DNA of 64,000 nucleotides from contig OZ244909.1 of the NCBI GenBank assembly GCA_965221725.1, positions 434,001-498,000 on the forward strand, given 5' to 3'. A program made the position numbers and the translations under genes. The notes below the pieces were generated by a model, which saw only the letters and a list, made by a program, of their open reading frames with translations, did no database searches and was not told where the DNA came from. Origin of the DNA: HK1 sp965221725. GTDB lineage: Bacteria > Pseudomonadota > Gammaproteobacteria > HK1. This document shows, piece after piece, positions 17,677 to 26,147 of the stretch. Every line of letters begins with the position of its first letter. Position 1 is the first letter of the stretch.

Positions 17677-18003
17677 TCATCGGTAGCCATCACGCGACTC
17701 TTCGGAGCGTTCCTCGAGCAGGGCTTCGAGAACCCCCGCGCCGGCGCGCAGGGGCTGTCCCAGCACATCGAGGGGGCTCCCCGAGCCGTGTCGCACCACG
17801 ATGCCCGCCTGCTCCAGTCGCGCGAGCTTCGCCTCCTGGTCCATGCGATCCCCCTGTCCACGGCCCTGCGCGTCGAGACCCATCGGAACGATGCGGGCAA
17901 TGGGCGTCCTCCGCTCCATCACCAGCACCGATTCTCCGGATTTGACCCGGCGAAGATAGGCGCTCATGCCGTCTTTCACTTCGGATATCGTCGCGCGGAT
18001 CAT
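17677..18003 (-). CDS. Type II antitoxin, Phd/YefM family
   Basis: 108 aa. The N-terminal half (MIRATISEVKDGMSAYLRRV then KSGESVLVMERRTPIARIVP) is the Phd/YefM DNA-binding fold; the C-terminal half should wrap the toxin. It would neutralise the PIN toxin downstream and repress its own promoter. A -35/-10 pair and a palindrome are visible just upstream. The C-terminus is not recognisably family-like, and the 142-nt gap to the toxin could hide a lost overlap. Confidence 0.88.
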   Translation of the reverse strand: MIRATISEVKDGMSAYLRRVKSGESVLVMERRTPIARIVPMGLDAQGRGQGDRMDQEAKLARLEQAGIVVRHGSGSPLDVLGQPLRAGAGVLEALLEERSEESRDGYR

Positions 18004-18026
18004 GCGATTTCCGGGAAACTGGGAAA

Positions 18027-18059
18027 GGCTATCCTAGCCATGTAAATCAGGCCAAACAA
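18027..18059 (-). promoter_or_regulatory. Promoter and operator of the toxin-antitoxin operon
   Basis: On the minus strand, TTGTTT (18059-18054) and TAGGAT (18036-18031) are separated by exactly 17 nt. The -10 box lies inside a perfect palindrome, GGCTA-TCC-TAGCC (18027-18039), about 24 nt before the antitoxin start codon. A palindrome over the -10 box fits antitoxin autorepression. Confidence 0.6.
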
Positions 18060-18061
18060 CC

Positions 18062-18087
18062 CTTGTTATCCATGCTTGTTATCCATG
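18062..18087. repeat. Two direct copies of CTTGTTATCCATG
   Basis: Exact 13-bp direct repeat, copies abutting at 18062-18074 and 18075-18087, just upstream of the -35 box of the toxin-antitoxin promoter. It could be an extra regulator site or a local duplication. Confidence 0.6.
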
Positions 18088-18213
18088 TCCCGGTGAATCT
18101 CACCAGTCCGGCGGAGGCTGCCGGTCTGCGCTGACATCGCGGGCCGGATTCGGTAGAAACAGCCGGGATGTCGGTACGGGGCGGCCAACGATCGGTCACC
18201 ATGCGGAGCAGCG

Positions 18214-18753
18214 ATGTCGAAGCGCAGTCGGATCACCGACGAGGATCGGGCCCTCTTCCGGCAGACCGTCGGCGCGGTGCGGCGCATGGAGGACGACCGC
18301 ACCCATCCGCAGCGGACGCGGAGCACGCCTCGCCCCCGGGGCCGGACGCCGGCGGTACCGCCGACCGGCTCCCCGGGTCTGGCGGAGTCGGAATGGACCC
18401 CGGACGTGGGCCCGGGGGATGTTCTGAGCTTCACGCGCGCCGGCGTGCAGCGGCGCGAAGTCGAACGGCTGCGGCGCGGCCGTTACCGGGCGGAGGCGGA
18501 CCTCGATCTGCACGGGCGGACGGTGGCCGATGCCGCCACCGCCCTCGACCGCTTTCTCGAGGTCTCCCGCCGCCACGGACGGCGGTGCGTGCGCATCGTC
18601 CACGGCAAGGGATTCGGATCTCCGAGCGGCCGGCCGATCATGAAGGCGCACATCGACCGATGGCTTCGCGACCGCTGCGAGGTGCTCGCATTCTGCTCCG
18701 CGACGCCGCCGGACGGAGGCACCGGCGCCCTCTACGTGCTGCTCCGACGATAA
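18214..18753 (+). CDS. Smr-domain protein
   Basis: 179 aa with a C-terminal Smr (small MutS-related) domain from about residue 90. It shows ADLDLHGRTVADAATALDRF, containing the LDLHG motif, and VRIVHGKGFGSPSGRPIMK, containing HGKG. Smr domains nick or cleave nucleic acids; the stand-alone YdaL/SmrA and SmrB types act on DNA or on RNA of collided ribosomes. The N-terminal 60 residues are basic and Pro-rich. GGAG lies 5 nt before the ATG. Which Smr subfamily it belongs to cannot be settled here. Confidence 0.9.
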   Translation: MSKRSRITDEDRALFRQTVGAVRRMEDDRTHPQRTRSTPRPRGRTPAVPPTGSPGLAESEWTPDVGPGDVLSFTRAGVQRREVERLRRGRYRAEADLDLHGRTVADAATALDRFLEVSRRHGRRCVRIVHGKGFGSPSGRPIMKAHIDRWLRDRCEVLAFCSATPPDGGTGALYVLLRR

Positions 18754-18793
18754 CCGGACTCTGCATTACGGCGCGCCGTCCGCGCTGCGGCGG

Positions 18794-21571
18794 TCAGAAC
18801 GGGTGGCGGTAGCGGGCCAGCAACGCGGCCTCGTGTTCGTCCCGGACATGTCCCGCATCGTGCGTGGCGATGGCGGCGAGGTGCGCCTCTCCCCCCGCCC
18901 AGGGACGCGCGTAGACGAGCTCGAAGTCGAACTGGCGACCCGACGGCTCCAGGTCCAGGAGCGCCGATTCGGCGGTGACGCCACCATCGGGGGTCCGCCC
19001 CGACACCCACCGCACTCGCGCCTGTCCCGCCTCGACGCGAAGCGGCTGGGAGAGTCGCACCGCCAACCGTCCTCCGGCGCCGTCGACCTCCTCACCGACG
19101 AGACCGACGGCAAGGGAGGCGGTCCGCAACGCCGACATGTCCTGCACCATGCCCCGCCTCGGGCGCTCCACGCGGCTCGTGCCCACATGGGCGCTCGCGA
19201 GCAAATTCCAGCCGTAACCCAACCCACGATGGGCCGACAGTCCCGCTATGACGGAGTCGGCGCGCAGGGCGCCGAAGGCCCCGCTCGGTCGGACGCCCAC
19301 CGCGGCTTCCGCTTCCGCGAGCCACCCCGCCTGCATGGCGAGGCCGGACCCGCCGGCGCCACTGAACCGGTACTCCATCAACACCCCCGTGGCTTCGCCC
19401 GCGTCGGCGTCGCGCCGCTCGCCATGCTGCGCCGTGCCGTGGAAGGTGGCGGCGCGGAAGGCCCCCGCGCCCAGCGCCGTCGCAAAGCCGAGACTGGCTC
19501 CGTCCCGGGCGAAGCCGAGGAACGGATTGGCGAACACGCCGTCATCGGTGAACGTGCCGGGCCTGAGCAGGCCGAAACCGCGCACCGATCTGTCGTCGCC
19601 CGCGTGCAGCCCGAACTGCCAGCCCGGGTGCGTCCGGTACCCGAACCGCAGCCTTCCGGGGCCGAGGTCGTGCGTCAGCGACAGGGCGCCGAGCGAGCCC
19701 GGCACGGCGCGACCTCCGGCGCCCCCGGCGTCGTTGCGGACGGACGAGCCCGAACCGAGGGCCGCCCCGGCGCCGGACGGAGTCGCGGTGGCATCGAGCC
19801 GCAGACGAAGCTCGGCGCCGCCCATGCGCCATGACGCCCCGAGAGGATCGCGCCCCAGGGTCGCGAATCGCTCCGCCACCGAGGGGGCGGCGGACGCATG
19901 GGGTTGCAGGTGACGACCGAGGGGGCCGAAGAACGGCGCGTCCAGCGCATCGAAACGCGCGACCTCCCGGGTCGCGAGGCCGCGCGCCATCGAATCGCCG
20001 AAGGCCGCGCCGACATGCAGCATGCTGCGGTGGCTCGGCGCCGAAGCGCCGGTGAGCGAGTCGCCGATCAGCATTCGCGTCTCGCCCACCGGGGCGGTGG
20101 CGGCGCCAAGGTCCAGAAACCCCTGACCGTATATATCCGCGTCCGCGTAGTCGCCCGTCCTGTCGGCGGTCTCGAGCAGGCGTGCGACGATCTCGTCGTT
20201 GCCAAGCTGACCGCGGTAGTGCTCGGCGAGCAACCCGATCCCACCGGTCACGAACGGAGCCGCGGATGAGGTTCCGGCCTCTTCCAGAGTGAGGTAGCAC
20301 TCCGTGGCGTCGTCCCCGCAATAGAAGCTCGGGACCGGGCCGGTGATTTCCACGCCCGGCGCGGCGATGCAGAAGTCCTTCGCGATGCCGCAGCGATTGG
20401 AAAAATCGGCAATCGTGCCCTCCTCGTCCGTCGCCACCACCGCCAGGGAATGGCCGCGTAACTCCGGAATGCGGACCGGAAGTCCGGCCACGATCTCGAC
20501 CGACGTGGCCGTCTCGACGAAGCGGTCGGGATCGATTCCTCCGCCGTCCACCTCGTCGACGGCGCTGCTCACGGACTCCGGCGTCTCGACGGGGACATCG
20601 GGATTGATTTCTCCGCCTTCCGCCTCATCGTCGGCGTTGTTCACGGACTCCGGCGTCTCGACGGAGACATCAGGATTGATTTCTCCGCCGGCGTTGCCCG
20701 CCGACCACACGTAGATGGTCCGCTCGCCGACCGGGGTGTCGGCCTGCGCGATGGTCTCGATGACGTTGGGAAAGCGAGCGCGCAGCGCATCGGCCTCGAA
20801 GTCCTCGATATTTCCGGGCAGGCCGAAGCTGGCATTGATCGCGGTGACCTTCTTGGCGTTCAACTGCGCGAAGGCTTGTGAAAACTGCTTCTCGAGTTCG
20901 GACTCCAGGTTCAGGATCCGGTTCCGGAGTTGCTCGGGTGTGAGGTTCGCGGAGGGGTCTTCAATGAACTCGTCGGTGCTCTGGAAGCCGACCGAGATCA
21001 CCCGGGCATCGAAGGCGACACCATGAACGGCGTTCTCTTTTGCCTCGGGGTCATCGGCATCCGCGCGTCGGCTCGCGGCCATGATGCCGCCCACATGGGT
21101 GCCGTGACCGAGCGTGCTGAGACATTGCCCGTCGGGAGCAGGAGAGTCGCAGGTGGTGAAGTCGGGGTTGTAGTCCCCGATGTTGCTTGACGCGAGCTTC
21201 CCTTCGCCCTGGAACTTGGGATGGTTCGGGTCGATGCCGCTGTCGACGATACCGAGCGTGACTCCCTCACCGGTCGCGCCGCGGGCATAGGCGTGGTGCG
21301 CCCTGATTTGCCCCAGCCCGTACTGGTTGCGGAACTCGGGATGCGCGGCGTAGCTCTGCCGCAACGCCCTTTCGGAGTCGGAGATTTGGGGTTCGCGCTG
21401 AACGGGAGACATGGAGGACATGCCCCCGTTCCCGACGCAACCGGTCACCGCGAGCGCGACGAGCGCCAGTCCAAGCGCCGGTATCCCGGGTTGCGACCGC
21501 CCGCTCACCTTGGCTCTGCCCGCATTTCTCGCCAGGGATGGCTTCCAAGCGGGCGGGAGGTGTGATCTCAT
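18794..21571 (-). CDS. S8 subtilisin-like autotransporter protease (lipoprotein)
   Basis: 925 aa. Start chosen at the ATG followed by RSHLPPAWK. A hydrophobic stretch ends in a lipobox, LAVTGC, with Cys45. The catalytic triad is Asp110 (GIVDSGIDPNHP), His156 (GHGTHVGG) and Ser435 (GTSSAAP), with oxyanion Asn293 (SAGNAG). Directly after Asn293 a 24-residue unit (GGEINPDVSVETPESV and variants) is repeated three times. The last 350 or so residues are Gly/Ala-rich alternating strands ending in Phe, as in a 12-strand autotransporter barrel. It should be displayed on, or cleaved from, the outer membrane. Substrates are unknown. Confidence 0.9.
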   Translation of the reverse strand: MRSHLPPAWKPSLARNAGRAKVSGRSQPGIPALGLALVALAVTGCVGNGGMSSMSPVQREPQISDSERALRQSYAAHPEFRNQYGLGQIRAHHAYARGATGEGVTLGIVDSGIDPNHPKFQGEGKLASSNIGDYNPDFTTCDSPAPDGQCLSTLGHGTHVGGIMAASRRADADDPEAKENAVHGVAFDARVISVGFQSTDEFIEDPSANLTPEQLRNRILNLESELEKQFSQAFAQLNAKKVTAINASFGLPGNIEDFEADALRARFPNVIETIAQADTPVGERTIYVWSAGNAGGEINPDVSVETPESVNNADDEAEGGEINPDVPVETPESVSSAVDEVDGGGIDPDRFVETATSVEIVAGLPVRIPELRGHSLAVVATDEEGTIADFSNRCGIAKDFCIAAPGVEITGPVPSFYCGDDATECYLTLEEAGTSSAAPFVTGGIGLLAEHYRGQLGNDEIVARLLETADRTGDYADADIYGQGFLDLGAATAPVGETRMLIGDSLTGASAPSHRSMLHVGAAFGDSMARGLATREVARFDALDAPFFGPLGRHLQPHASAAPSVAERFATLGRDPLGASWRMGGAELRLRLDATATPSGAGAALGSGSSVRNDAGGAGGRAVPGSLGALSLTHDLGPGRLRFGYRTHPGWQFGLHAGDDRSVRGFGLLRPGTFTDDGVFANPFLGFARDGASLGFATALGAGAFRAATFHGTAQHGERRDADAGEATGVLMEYRFSGAGGSGLAMQAGWLAEAEAAVGVRPSGAFGALRADSVIAGLSAHRGLGYGWNLLASAHVGTSRVERPRRGMVQDMSALRTASLAVGLVGEEVDGAGGRLAVRLSQPLRVEAGQARVRWVSGRTPDGGVTAESALLDLEPSGRQFDFELVYARPWAGGEAHLAAIATHDAGHVRDEHEAALLARYRHPF
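20474..20689 (-). repeat. 72-bp tandem repeat inside the protease domain, three copies
   Basis: Encodes three 24-residue units (residues about 295-318, 319-342, 343-366), the first two nearly identical and the third diverged. The insertion begins right after the oxyanion-hole motif SAGNAG. Confidence 0.75.
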
Positions 21572-21725
21572 GGGGCCTCGCCCAATGAGGATGTGCTGGA
21601 TGCCCACCACGTTCTCCTTCGGGTCGAGTCGCGGATACGTTCGGCCATCGTCGCGCCTTCGCTCCCGAAAGGCAATGTCCGTGCAGACACTGCAAACCCG
21701 TCCGGCAATCGGATATGATGGAGGC

Positions 21726-22064
21726 ATGGCAGAAAACGATGACCGGGAGCTGGCGGGACAGCCCCGGGAACTGAAAGAACAGAATCAGGAACGGGCGAAA
21801 GAGATCGCTGTTCTGGAGGAACGCATGAAGACGAATTATGCGAAAACCGAGACATCCATCGAGCGCATGAACGCGGCTTTCGAGAGGCTGCGGACCGACA
21901 TGGCCAGGCGGGATACCGATATGGCCGACTGGAAGACCGACATGGCCGATTGGAAGACCGACATGGCCAGGCGGGAGAACCGGCTGCTTCTGGCCATCAT
22001 CGTCGTGGTCGGCGTGGCCACTGCGATCCTGGGTGTGCTGATCGCCGGAATACCCGCGGCGTAA
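21726..22064 (+). CDS. Small coiled-coil protein with C-terminal membrane anchor
   Basis: 112 aa, no family recognised. A charged N-terminal helix (ELAGQPRELKEQNQERAKEI) is followed by four heptads of the form TDMARRD, TDMADWK, TDMADWK, TDMARRE, coded by 21-bp direct repeats. It ends in one membrane helix (LLLAIIVVVGVATAILGVLI). The layout resembles small membrane-tethered coiled-coil proteins of the DUF1640/CCDC90 kind, but that link is not shown. It is divergent from the protease gene. The ATG at 21726 has GGAGG too close to it; ATG 21675 is an alternative. Confidence 0.6.
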   Translation: MAENDDRELAGQPRELKEQNQERAKEIAVLEERMKTNYAKTETSIERMNAAFERLRTDMARRDTDMADWKTDMADWKTDMARRENRLLLAIIVVVGVATAILGVLIAGIPAA

Positions 22065-22156
22065 GTTCCTGCTACCGCCGCCAGCTCGGCGACGCGCCAT
22101 GCCCGTCCCGGTTCGCGCAGCAGAACCCGCAGGATGGCCGCCTCGGTATTACTCAT
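22064..22156 (-). pseudogene. Remnant of a winged-helix regulator
   Basis: About 30 residues, MSNTEAAILRVLLREPGRAW followed by RVAELAAVAG, look like the first helices of a winged helix-turn-helix domain. After that the frame continues only as antisense of the coiled-coil gene. It appears to be a truncated 5' end. Confidence 0.35.
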
Positions 22157-22706
22157 GAATTCACCGGAGCAGTAGCAAATTCCGTTCGTCGACGTTACCG
22201 TCCGCAGTGCTTCTCCCTTCCCGAATTAGCGGGAACCCGCCAGTTGCATTACATCGCTTCGGGACTTGCATATGTCGTGCATCCCGCCTGATCGGCTCGT
22301 ACTGCGAATACAGGGTCTTTCTCGATCCGTGCCGCGAAGCGAAAAGCGCCCATGCGACGTGTGCGTCATCTTCACCGATCGGGAGGAAGACCCACACATG
22401 CCGATCGGTTCGAAGATCCCTGCATTCACGAGGCAAACGAGCCCTTCCACAAACGATTTATGCAACATTCGGGTCTCGATTGGCTGAACATGTGGAATTG
22501 CCTGTAGCGGCCCTTGCTGGATATGGGTGCGGCGGCATCCGGACTGTCCCTGTCGTCGCTAACCGCCGGAGCCGCCGCCCGTCTTCCGGAGGCTGGCGGC
22601 GGCAGGCGTGTTCTTGGATCCGCCGAAACTCCATCGACTCAAATCTGCAAGGGCATTTTCAGACTGCGACACTACCCCTTGTCCGGGGTGAAGTGAGCCT
22701 GACCGC
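22157..22706. other. Region without a recognisable gene
   Basis: About 550 nt, less GC-rich than the surroundings. Open frames on both strands show no family features and no good start sites. It sits downstream of the outer-membrane barrel gene and of the coiled-coil gene, and probably holds decayed sequence. Confidence 0.5.
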
Positions 22707-24134
22707 TCAGAAGTTGACGGTAACGTGGACGGATCCGGACCGTTCTCCGGGGCGCAGCGCGAACTCGTCGAGGTCGTCGCCGTAGCGCCAGCGCCCCTCG
22801 ACACCCAGAAACACATCCGGAGCCATCTCGCGCTCCAGCCGCAGCCCCAGGCTTCCGGTGCGCTCCGCGAGACCGTGGAGGACCGTCAGCTCGGCCACGA
22901 GATCGCGCCCGAACAGGCCCGGATGCTGCGCCCGGAAGAAGCCGTAGTGCCGCCGCAGGGTGAGTCGGCGCAGGTGCCCGCTCAGCCGCAGGAGATTGCC
23001 GGCGGCGTTCTCGCCCCGGAGTTCGTCGTCGCGGAGCTCGTCGTTGTCCGCGATCAGCCCCGTGATCTCGCGCCACTCCCGGTCGGAGTAGCCGTTGGCG
23101 TCGAAGTGGTACTCCAGGTTGAAGGTGACGCCGGAGTCGAGGGTGTAGCCAAGCCCGGCGCTCGACTGCGCGAAGTACCGGGAAGCGTCGCCCTCCTCGA
23201 CGCGCAGTGCGCCCGGCGTGGAATCCGGCCCCCGGTCGGCGCGGACGACGGCCCGATCCCGGCCCCGGCGCATCACGACATCCGCGTAGGCAAGCAGGGC
23301 TTCGCCAAGGGTGTGCGACAGCGACAATCCCGCCCCGGGGCGTTCATCGTCATCGAACGCAAGTGCGGTGAGGTCGGCGTTCCACTCGGGGATCGTGAGT
23401 GCGCCGGCCAGCAGCGCCCGCTCGCCCGGCGTCCAGTACCCGGTCAGCGTGAACCGATCGCCGAGCAGCGATTCGAAGCCGAGCATGTCCTGGCCTTCGA
23501 CCTCGGCCCGCCGCCGGTCCGAATCCAGCGCCTGATCGAGGTCGACGGGGTCGATGGCGATGTCGAGGGGGTTCACCCCGAGCGATCTTCCGTGAACGAT
23601 GTGTCGCCGCCCGGCGTAGAGAAAATGCACGGGGGTCAGCGCGTACTCGGCGTGAAGCTCGTCCACGCGAAGCCCCACCGATCGCTCGCCTTCGCGCCGG
23701 TGGGTGCGCGCGAACAGGCGGCCCGCGGCGGTTGCGGTCAACGGCCCGTTCCAGCCCCGAAGGCTGGCGGCCACGGTGGTGGCGAGGCGCCGGGGCTCGG
23801 GCCCGACGCGCTCCGGTTCGGGCACGAGCCGTGTCGCATCGGTCTCGCGGGCACGGATCCGAAGGTCGAGCAACCCTCGTGACGACCACTGCCACGCATC
23901 CGCACCCATATCCACGCCCAGGCCCATGGCCGGAACGGTGGCCAGCGCGACGGCAGCCGCAAGCGCGCGGAGCCGGGGGGCTGCGGTGCGACCACGGCCA
24001 TTCCCGGGCTCGAAAACGGGCGCCTCACCTCGACTTCCGAGACCTCGGGAAAGCCCGTGCATACAGGCCGGAGATATCAGGCGGAATTTCAAAGCGAGGC
24101 ACCACCCGAAAACGCCACCAACCCGCGCATTCAT
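22707..24134 (-). CDS. Outer-membrane beta-barrel protein, last gene of the lipid cluster
   Basis: 475 aa. A hydrophobic signal-like segment (LRALAAAVALATVPAMGLGV) lies near residue 58, then amphipathic strands to a C-terminal Phe (GSVHVTVNF), as in porin-like or alginate-export-like barrels. Recognisable parts include LRVDELHAEYALTPVHFLYA, RFTLTGYWTPGERALL and TFNLEYHFDANGYSDREW. The ATG at 24134 follows the LolA-like gene by 10 nt and has GAGG 8 nt upstream. It places about 55 residues before the signal core, and part of that lead is encoded by the dispersed 65-bp element, so the true N-terminus is uncertain. Context suggests the outer-membrane end of an export path. Confidence 0.75.
   Translation of the reverse strand: MNARVGGVFGWCLALKFRLISPACMHGLSRGLGSRGEAPVFEPGNGRGRTAAPRLRALAAAVALATVPAMGLGVDMGADAWQWSSRGLLDLRIRARETDATRLVPEPERVGPEPRRLATTVAASLRGWNGPLTATAAGRLFARTHRREGERSVGLRVDELHAEYALTPVHFLYAGRRHIVHGRSLGVNPLDIAIDPVDLDQALDSDRRRAEVEGQDMLGFESLLGDRFTLTGYWTPGERALLAGALTIPEWNADLTALAFDDDERPGAGLSLSHTLGEALLAYADVVMRRGRDRAVVRADRGPDSTPGALRVEEGDASRYFAQSSAGLGYTLDSGVTFNLEYHFDANGYSDREWREITGLIADNDELRDDELRGENAAGNLLRLSGHLRRLTLRRHYGFFRAQHPGLFGRDLVAELTVLHGLAERTGSLGLRLEREMAPDVFLGVEGRWRYGDDLDEFALRPGERSGSVHVTVNF
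24024..24090 (+). repeat. Dispersed ~65-bp element, copy 3
   Basis: Shares the ttccgagacctcgggaaagc core and the downstream GGCGGAATTTCAAA block with the copies at 3755, 3848 and 63105. It lies inside the apparent 5' part of the outer-membrane barrel gene, before its signal-peptide core, in antisense orientation to that gene. Confidence 0.7.
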
Positions 24135-24144
24135 CTCCCTCGCC

Positions 24145-24927
24145 TCACCTTAGTCGCTTGAGGTAGCTGGGCTGAAACCATGCGGCGGGGGTGTCCTCGA
24201 GCGCGAAGTCGAAGTATTCGATGAGCGTCTCCTCGTCCGCGTTCAGGTGGTCGATCACCCGCAGGACGGTCGGCCGCGATCGTCCCAGTACTTCGCGGTA
24301 GCCCTCGAAGTACACGGTCTTGAGATGACGGCGGCCGGAGGCGGTGAAGAAGGACGCCCGGAGCGGACGGACATCCTCACCGGCGACGACGAGCTCGATC
24401 CCCCCGTAGGCCGCCGCCGTGGACCGGCCGGACAGGATGAGTCGCCGGCGACGCTCTCCGCCCTCCTCCGGCAGCTCCTCCACCGCTTCGAGGGCGTAGT
24501 CGAGCGAATAGACGACGCGGGCAACGTCGGCGTTCGCCACCCCGCCCAGGATCCGCTGCTGCGGCGAAATTCTCAGGACCCGGCGCGTGCCGGGCACGTA
24601 GACCCACATGTTGCGCTCGACGAACAGGAGCGAACGTCCGGCGCTGCGCGGCGGCTCCAGATATCGGACGAGGCTGTTGACCTGCCCGGATACGCGCACG
24701 GACAGCTTGAGCGCATCGCCATCCGGGGTGGTGACCGCGGCCTTGAAGGTGAACGCATCGCCCGGCGCGCGCACCGTGTCCACCCGTTGGAGCAGCGTCG
24801 GCTCCTGCGCCGACGCGGCGCCGACCCCCAGGGCGAGACAGAGGCTCAGGGCAAGACAGGGGCTCAGGGCGAAACCAGGACGCAGGGCAGGGAGACGGCA
24901 AACCGCAAGCCGCGCGACGGTCATCAT
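24145..24927 (-). CDS. LolA-like periplasmic carrier (outer-membrane lipoprotein-sorting protein family)
   Basis: 260 aa, signal peptide ending near GAASAQ-EP. The mature part (FTFKAAVTTPDGDALKLSVR, LLFVERNMWVYVPGTRRVLR, TVYFEGYREVLGRSRPTVLR) matches the COG2834-type family with a LolA-like half-barrel that carries lipids or lipid-linked cargo across the periplasm. The ATGATG start overlaps the stop of the permease gene. LolA-like carriers occur in aryl-polyene clusters too. The signal-peptide core is itself coded by short repeats (ALSPCLALSLCLAL). Confidence 0.85.
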   Translation of the reverse strand: MMTVARLAVCRLPALRPGFALSPCLALSLCLALGVGAASAQEPTLLQRVDTVRAPGDAFTFKAAVTTPDGDALKLSVRVSGQVNSLVRYLEPPRSAGRSLLFVERNMWVYVPGTRRVLRISPQQRILGGVANADVARVVYSLDYALEAVEELPEEGGERRRRLILSGRSTAAAYGGIELVVAGEDVRPLRASFFTASGRRHLKTVYFEGYREVLGRSRPTVLRVIDHLNADEETLIEYFDFALEDTPAAWFQPSYLKRLR

Positions 24928-26147
24928 TGCTGCAACGCCTCCACGATCCGGATGCGGGACGCGGCATGGGCGGGGTAGACGGCGGAGACGAGCGTCGCCA
25001 CCACGGTGACCGCAAAGGCGTTGCGCAGCACGTCGCCGGTGAGGCTGAAGTACGCCTGGAATCCCTGCGACATTCCGGGCGGCGGCGGCATCGCGATACC
25101 CCCCATCGCCTGCACCGCGCCTGCGATCAGCCATGAGACCACCACCCCGAGCCCGGCGCCGAGCAGCCCGACCCCGACGCCTTCGATCAGGAACATGGCA
25201 ACCAGCGTGGAGCGGCGCGCGCCGATCGCCCGCAGCGCGCCGATCTCCCCGGTACGCTCGAACACCGCCATCGTCATGGTGTTGGCGACCGAGAACATCA
25301 CCACCACCCCGACGATGCCCGCGAATACCGTGAAGATGCCGGTGTAGAGCGCAACCACCGCGTCGTAGAAGCCGGCCAGCTCGTCCCAGCGGCGGGTCTC
25401 GAACTCGTCGTCGAACGTCGACAGCACTTCCTCGATGCGGGGCTGAAGTGCGTACAGGTCGTCGGTGTCGTCGAGCAGCACGACGATGCGCTCCACCTCT
25501 GCGGTCTCCTTCGCGCGCTGCGCCAGCCCGATCGGGACCTTGACGAACACGCTGTCGTATTCCTTCGAGCCCGTGCGCACCACCCCGGCGACCCGGAAGT
25601 CGACCGCGTTGATGACGCCGCCGAACGAGGTGGTGAGCACCGTCACCCAGTCCCCGACCTCGGCGCCCAGACCATTGCGCAGTTCCTCGCCGATCAGCCC
25701 GCCCTCGGGGTCCCCCGGCTCCAGAGGGCGTCCCGCGACCAGCGTTTCGAAGTCCGCGAACTCCTCCTCGCCCTCCGGATCGACCCCGACCACGGACACG
25801 TTCACCGTCGTGCGGCCGGTGCTGCCGAGCCCGGAGAAGGACAGCCGCGGCGTCACCGCGGCGACGCCGGGCAGCTCCGCGATTCGCGCCATCACCTCGT
25901 CGGGCTCGGCGATCAGGACCGATTCCGGGTCCGACACCCGGTGCTGCGAATACCCGTGCGCGTAGATCTGGAGGTGACCGAGCCGGGTGCGGATGGTGTT
26001 CTCGCGCAGACCCTCGAACGAGAACTCGATGAAGCCTCCGAAGCAGGCCATGGCCGAAAAACCCACCACGATCGAGAACACGGTGATGGCGGTTCGGCGC
26101 CGGTTGCGGAAGATGTTCCGCACCGACAGGGACATGAGATCAAGCAT
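24924..26147 (-). CDS. ABC transporter permease, LolC/E-MacB (FtsX-like) type
   Basis: 407 aa. Cytoplasmic start MSLSVRNIFRNRRRTAITVF, the usual opening of this family, then helix 1, a periplasmic domain of roughly 230 residues, and three C-terminal helices containing FAGIVGVVVMFSVANTMTMA and ERTGEIGALRAIGARR, the FtsX coupling signature. Type VII ABC transporters pull substrates out of the inner membrane or drive periplasmic partners. Its ATPase overlaps it upstream and a LolA-like carrier overlaps it downstream, so lipid extraction from the inner membrane is the likely role. Confidence 0.92.
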   Translation of the reverse strand: MLDLMSLSVRNIFRNRRRTAITVFSIVVGFSAMACFGGFIEFSFEGLRENTIRTRLGHLQIYAHGYSQHRVSDPESVLIAEPDEVMARIAELPGVAAVTPRLSFSGLGSTGRTTVNVSVVGVDPEGEEEFADFETLVAGRPLEPGDPEGGLIGEELRNGLGAEVGDWVTVLTTSFGGVINAVDFRVAGVVRTGSKEYDSVFVKVPIGLAQRAKETAEVERIVVLLDDTDDLYALQPRIEEVLSTFDDEFETRRWDELAGFYDAVVALYTGIFTVFAGIVGVVVMFSVANTMTMAVFERTGEIGALRAIGARRSTLVAMFLIEGVGVGLLGAGLGVVVSWLIAGAVQAMGGIAMPPPPGMSQGFQAYFSLTGDVLRNAFAVTVVATLVSAVYPAHAASRIRIVEALQQ

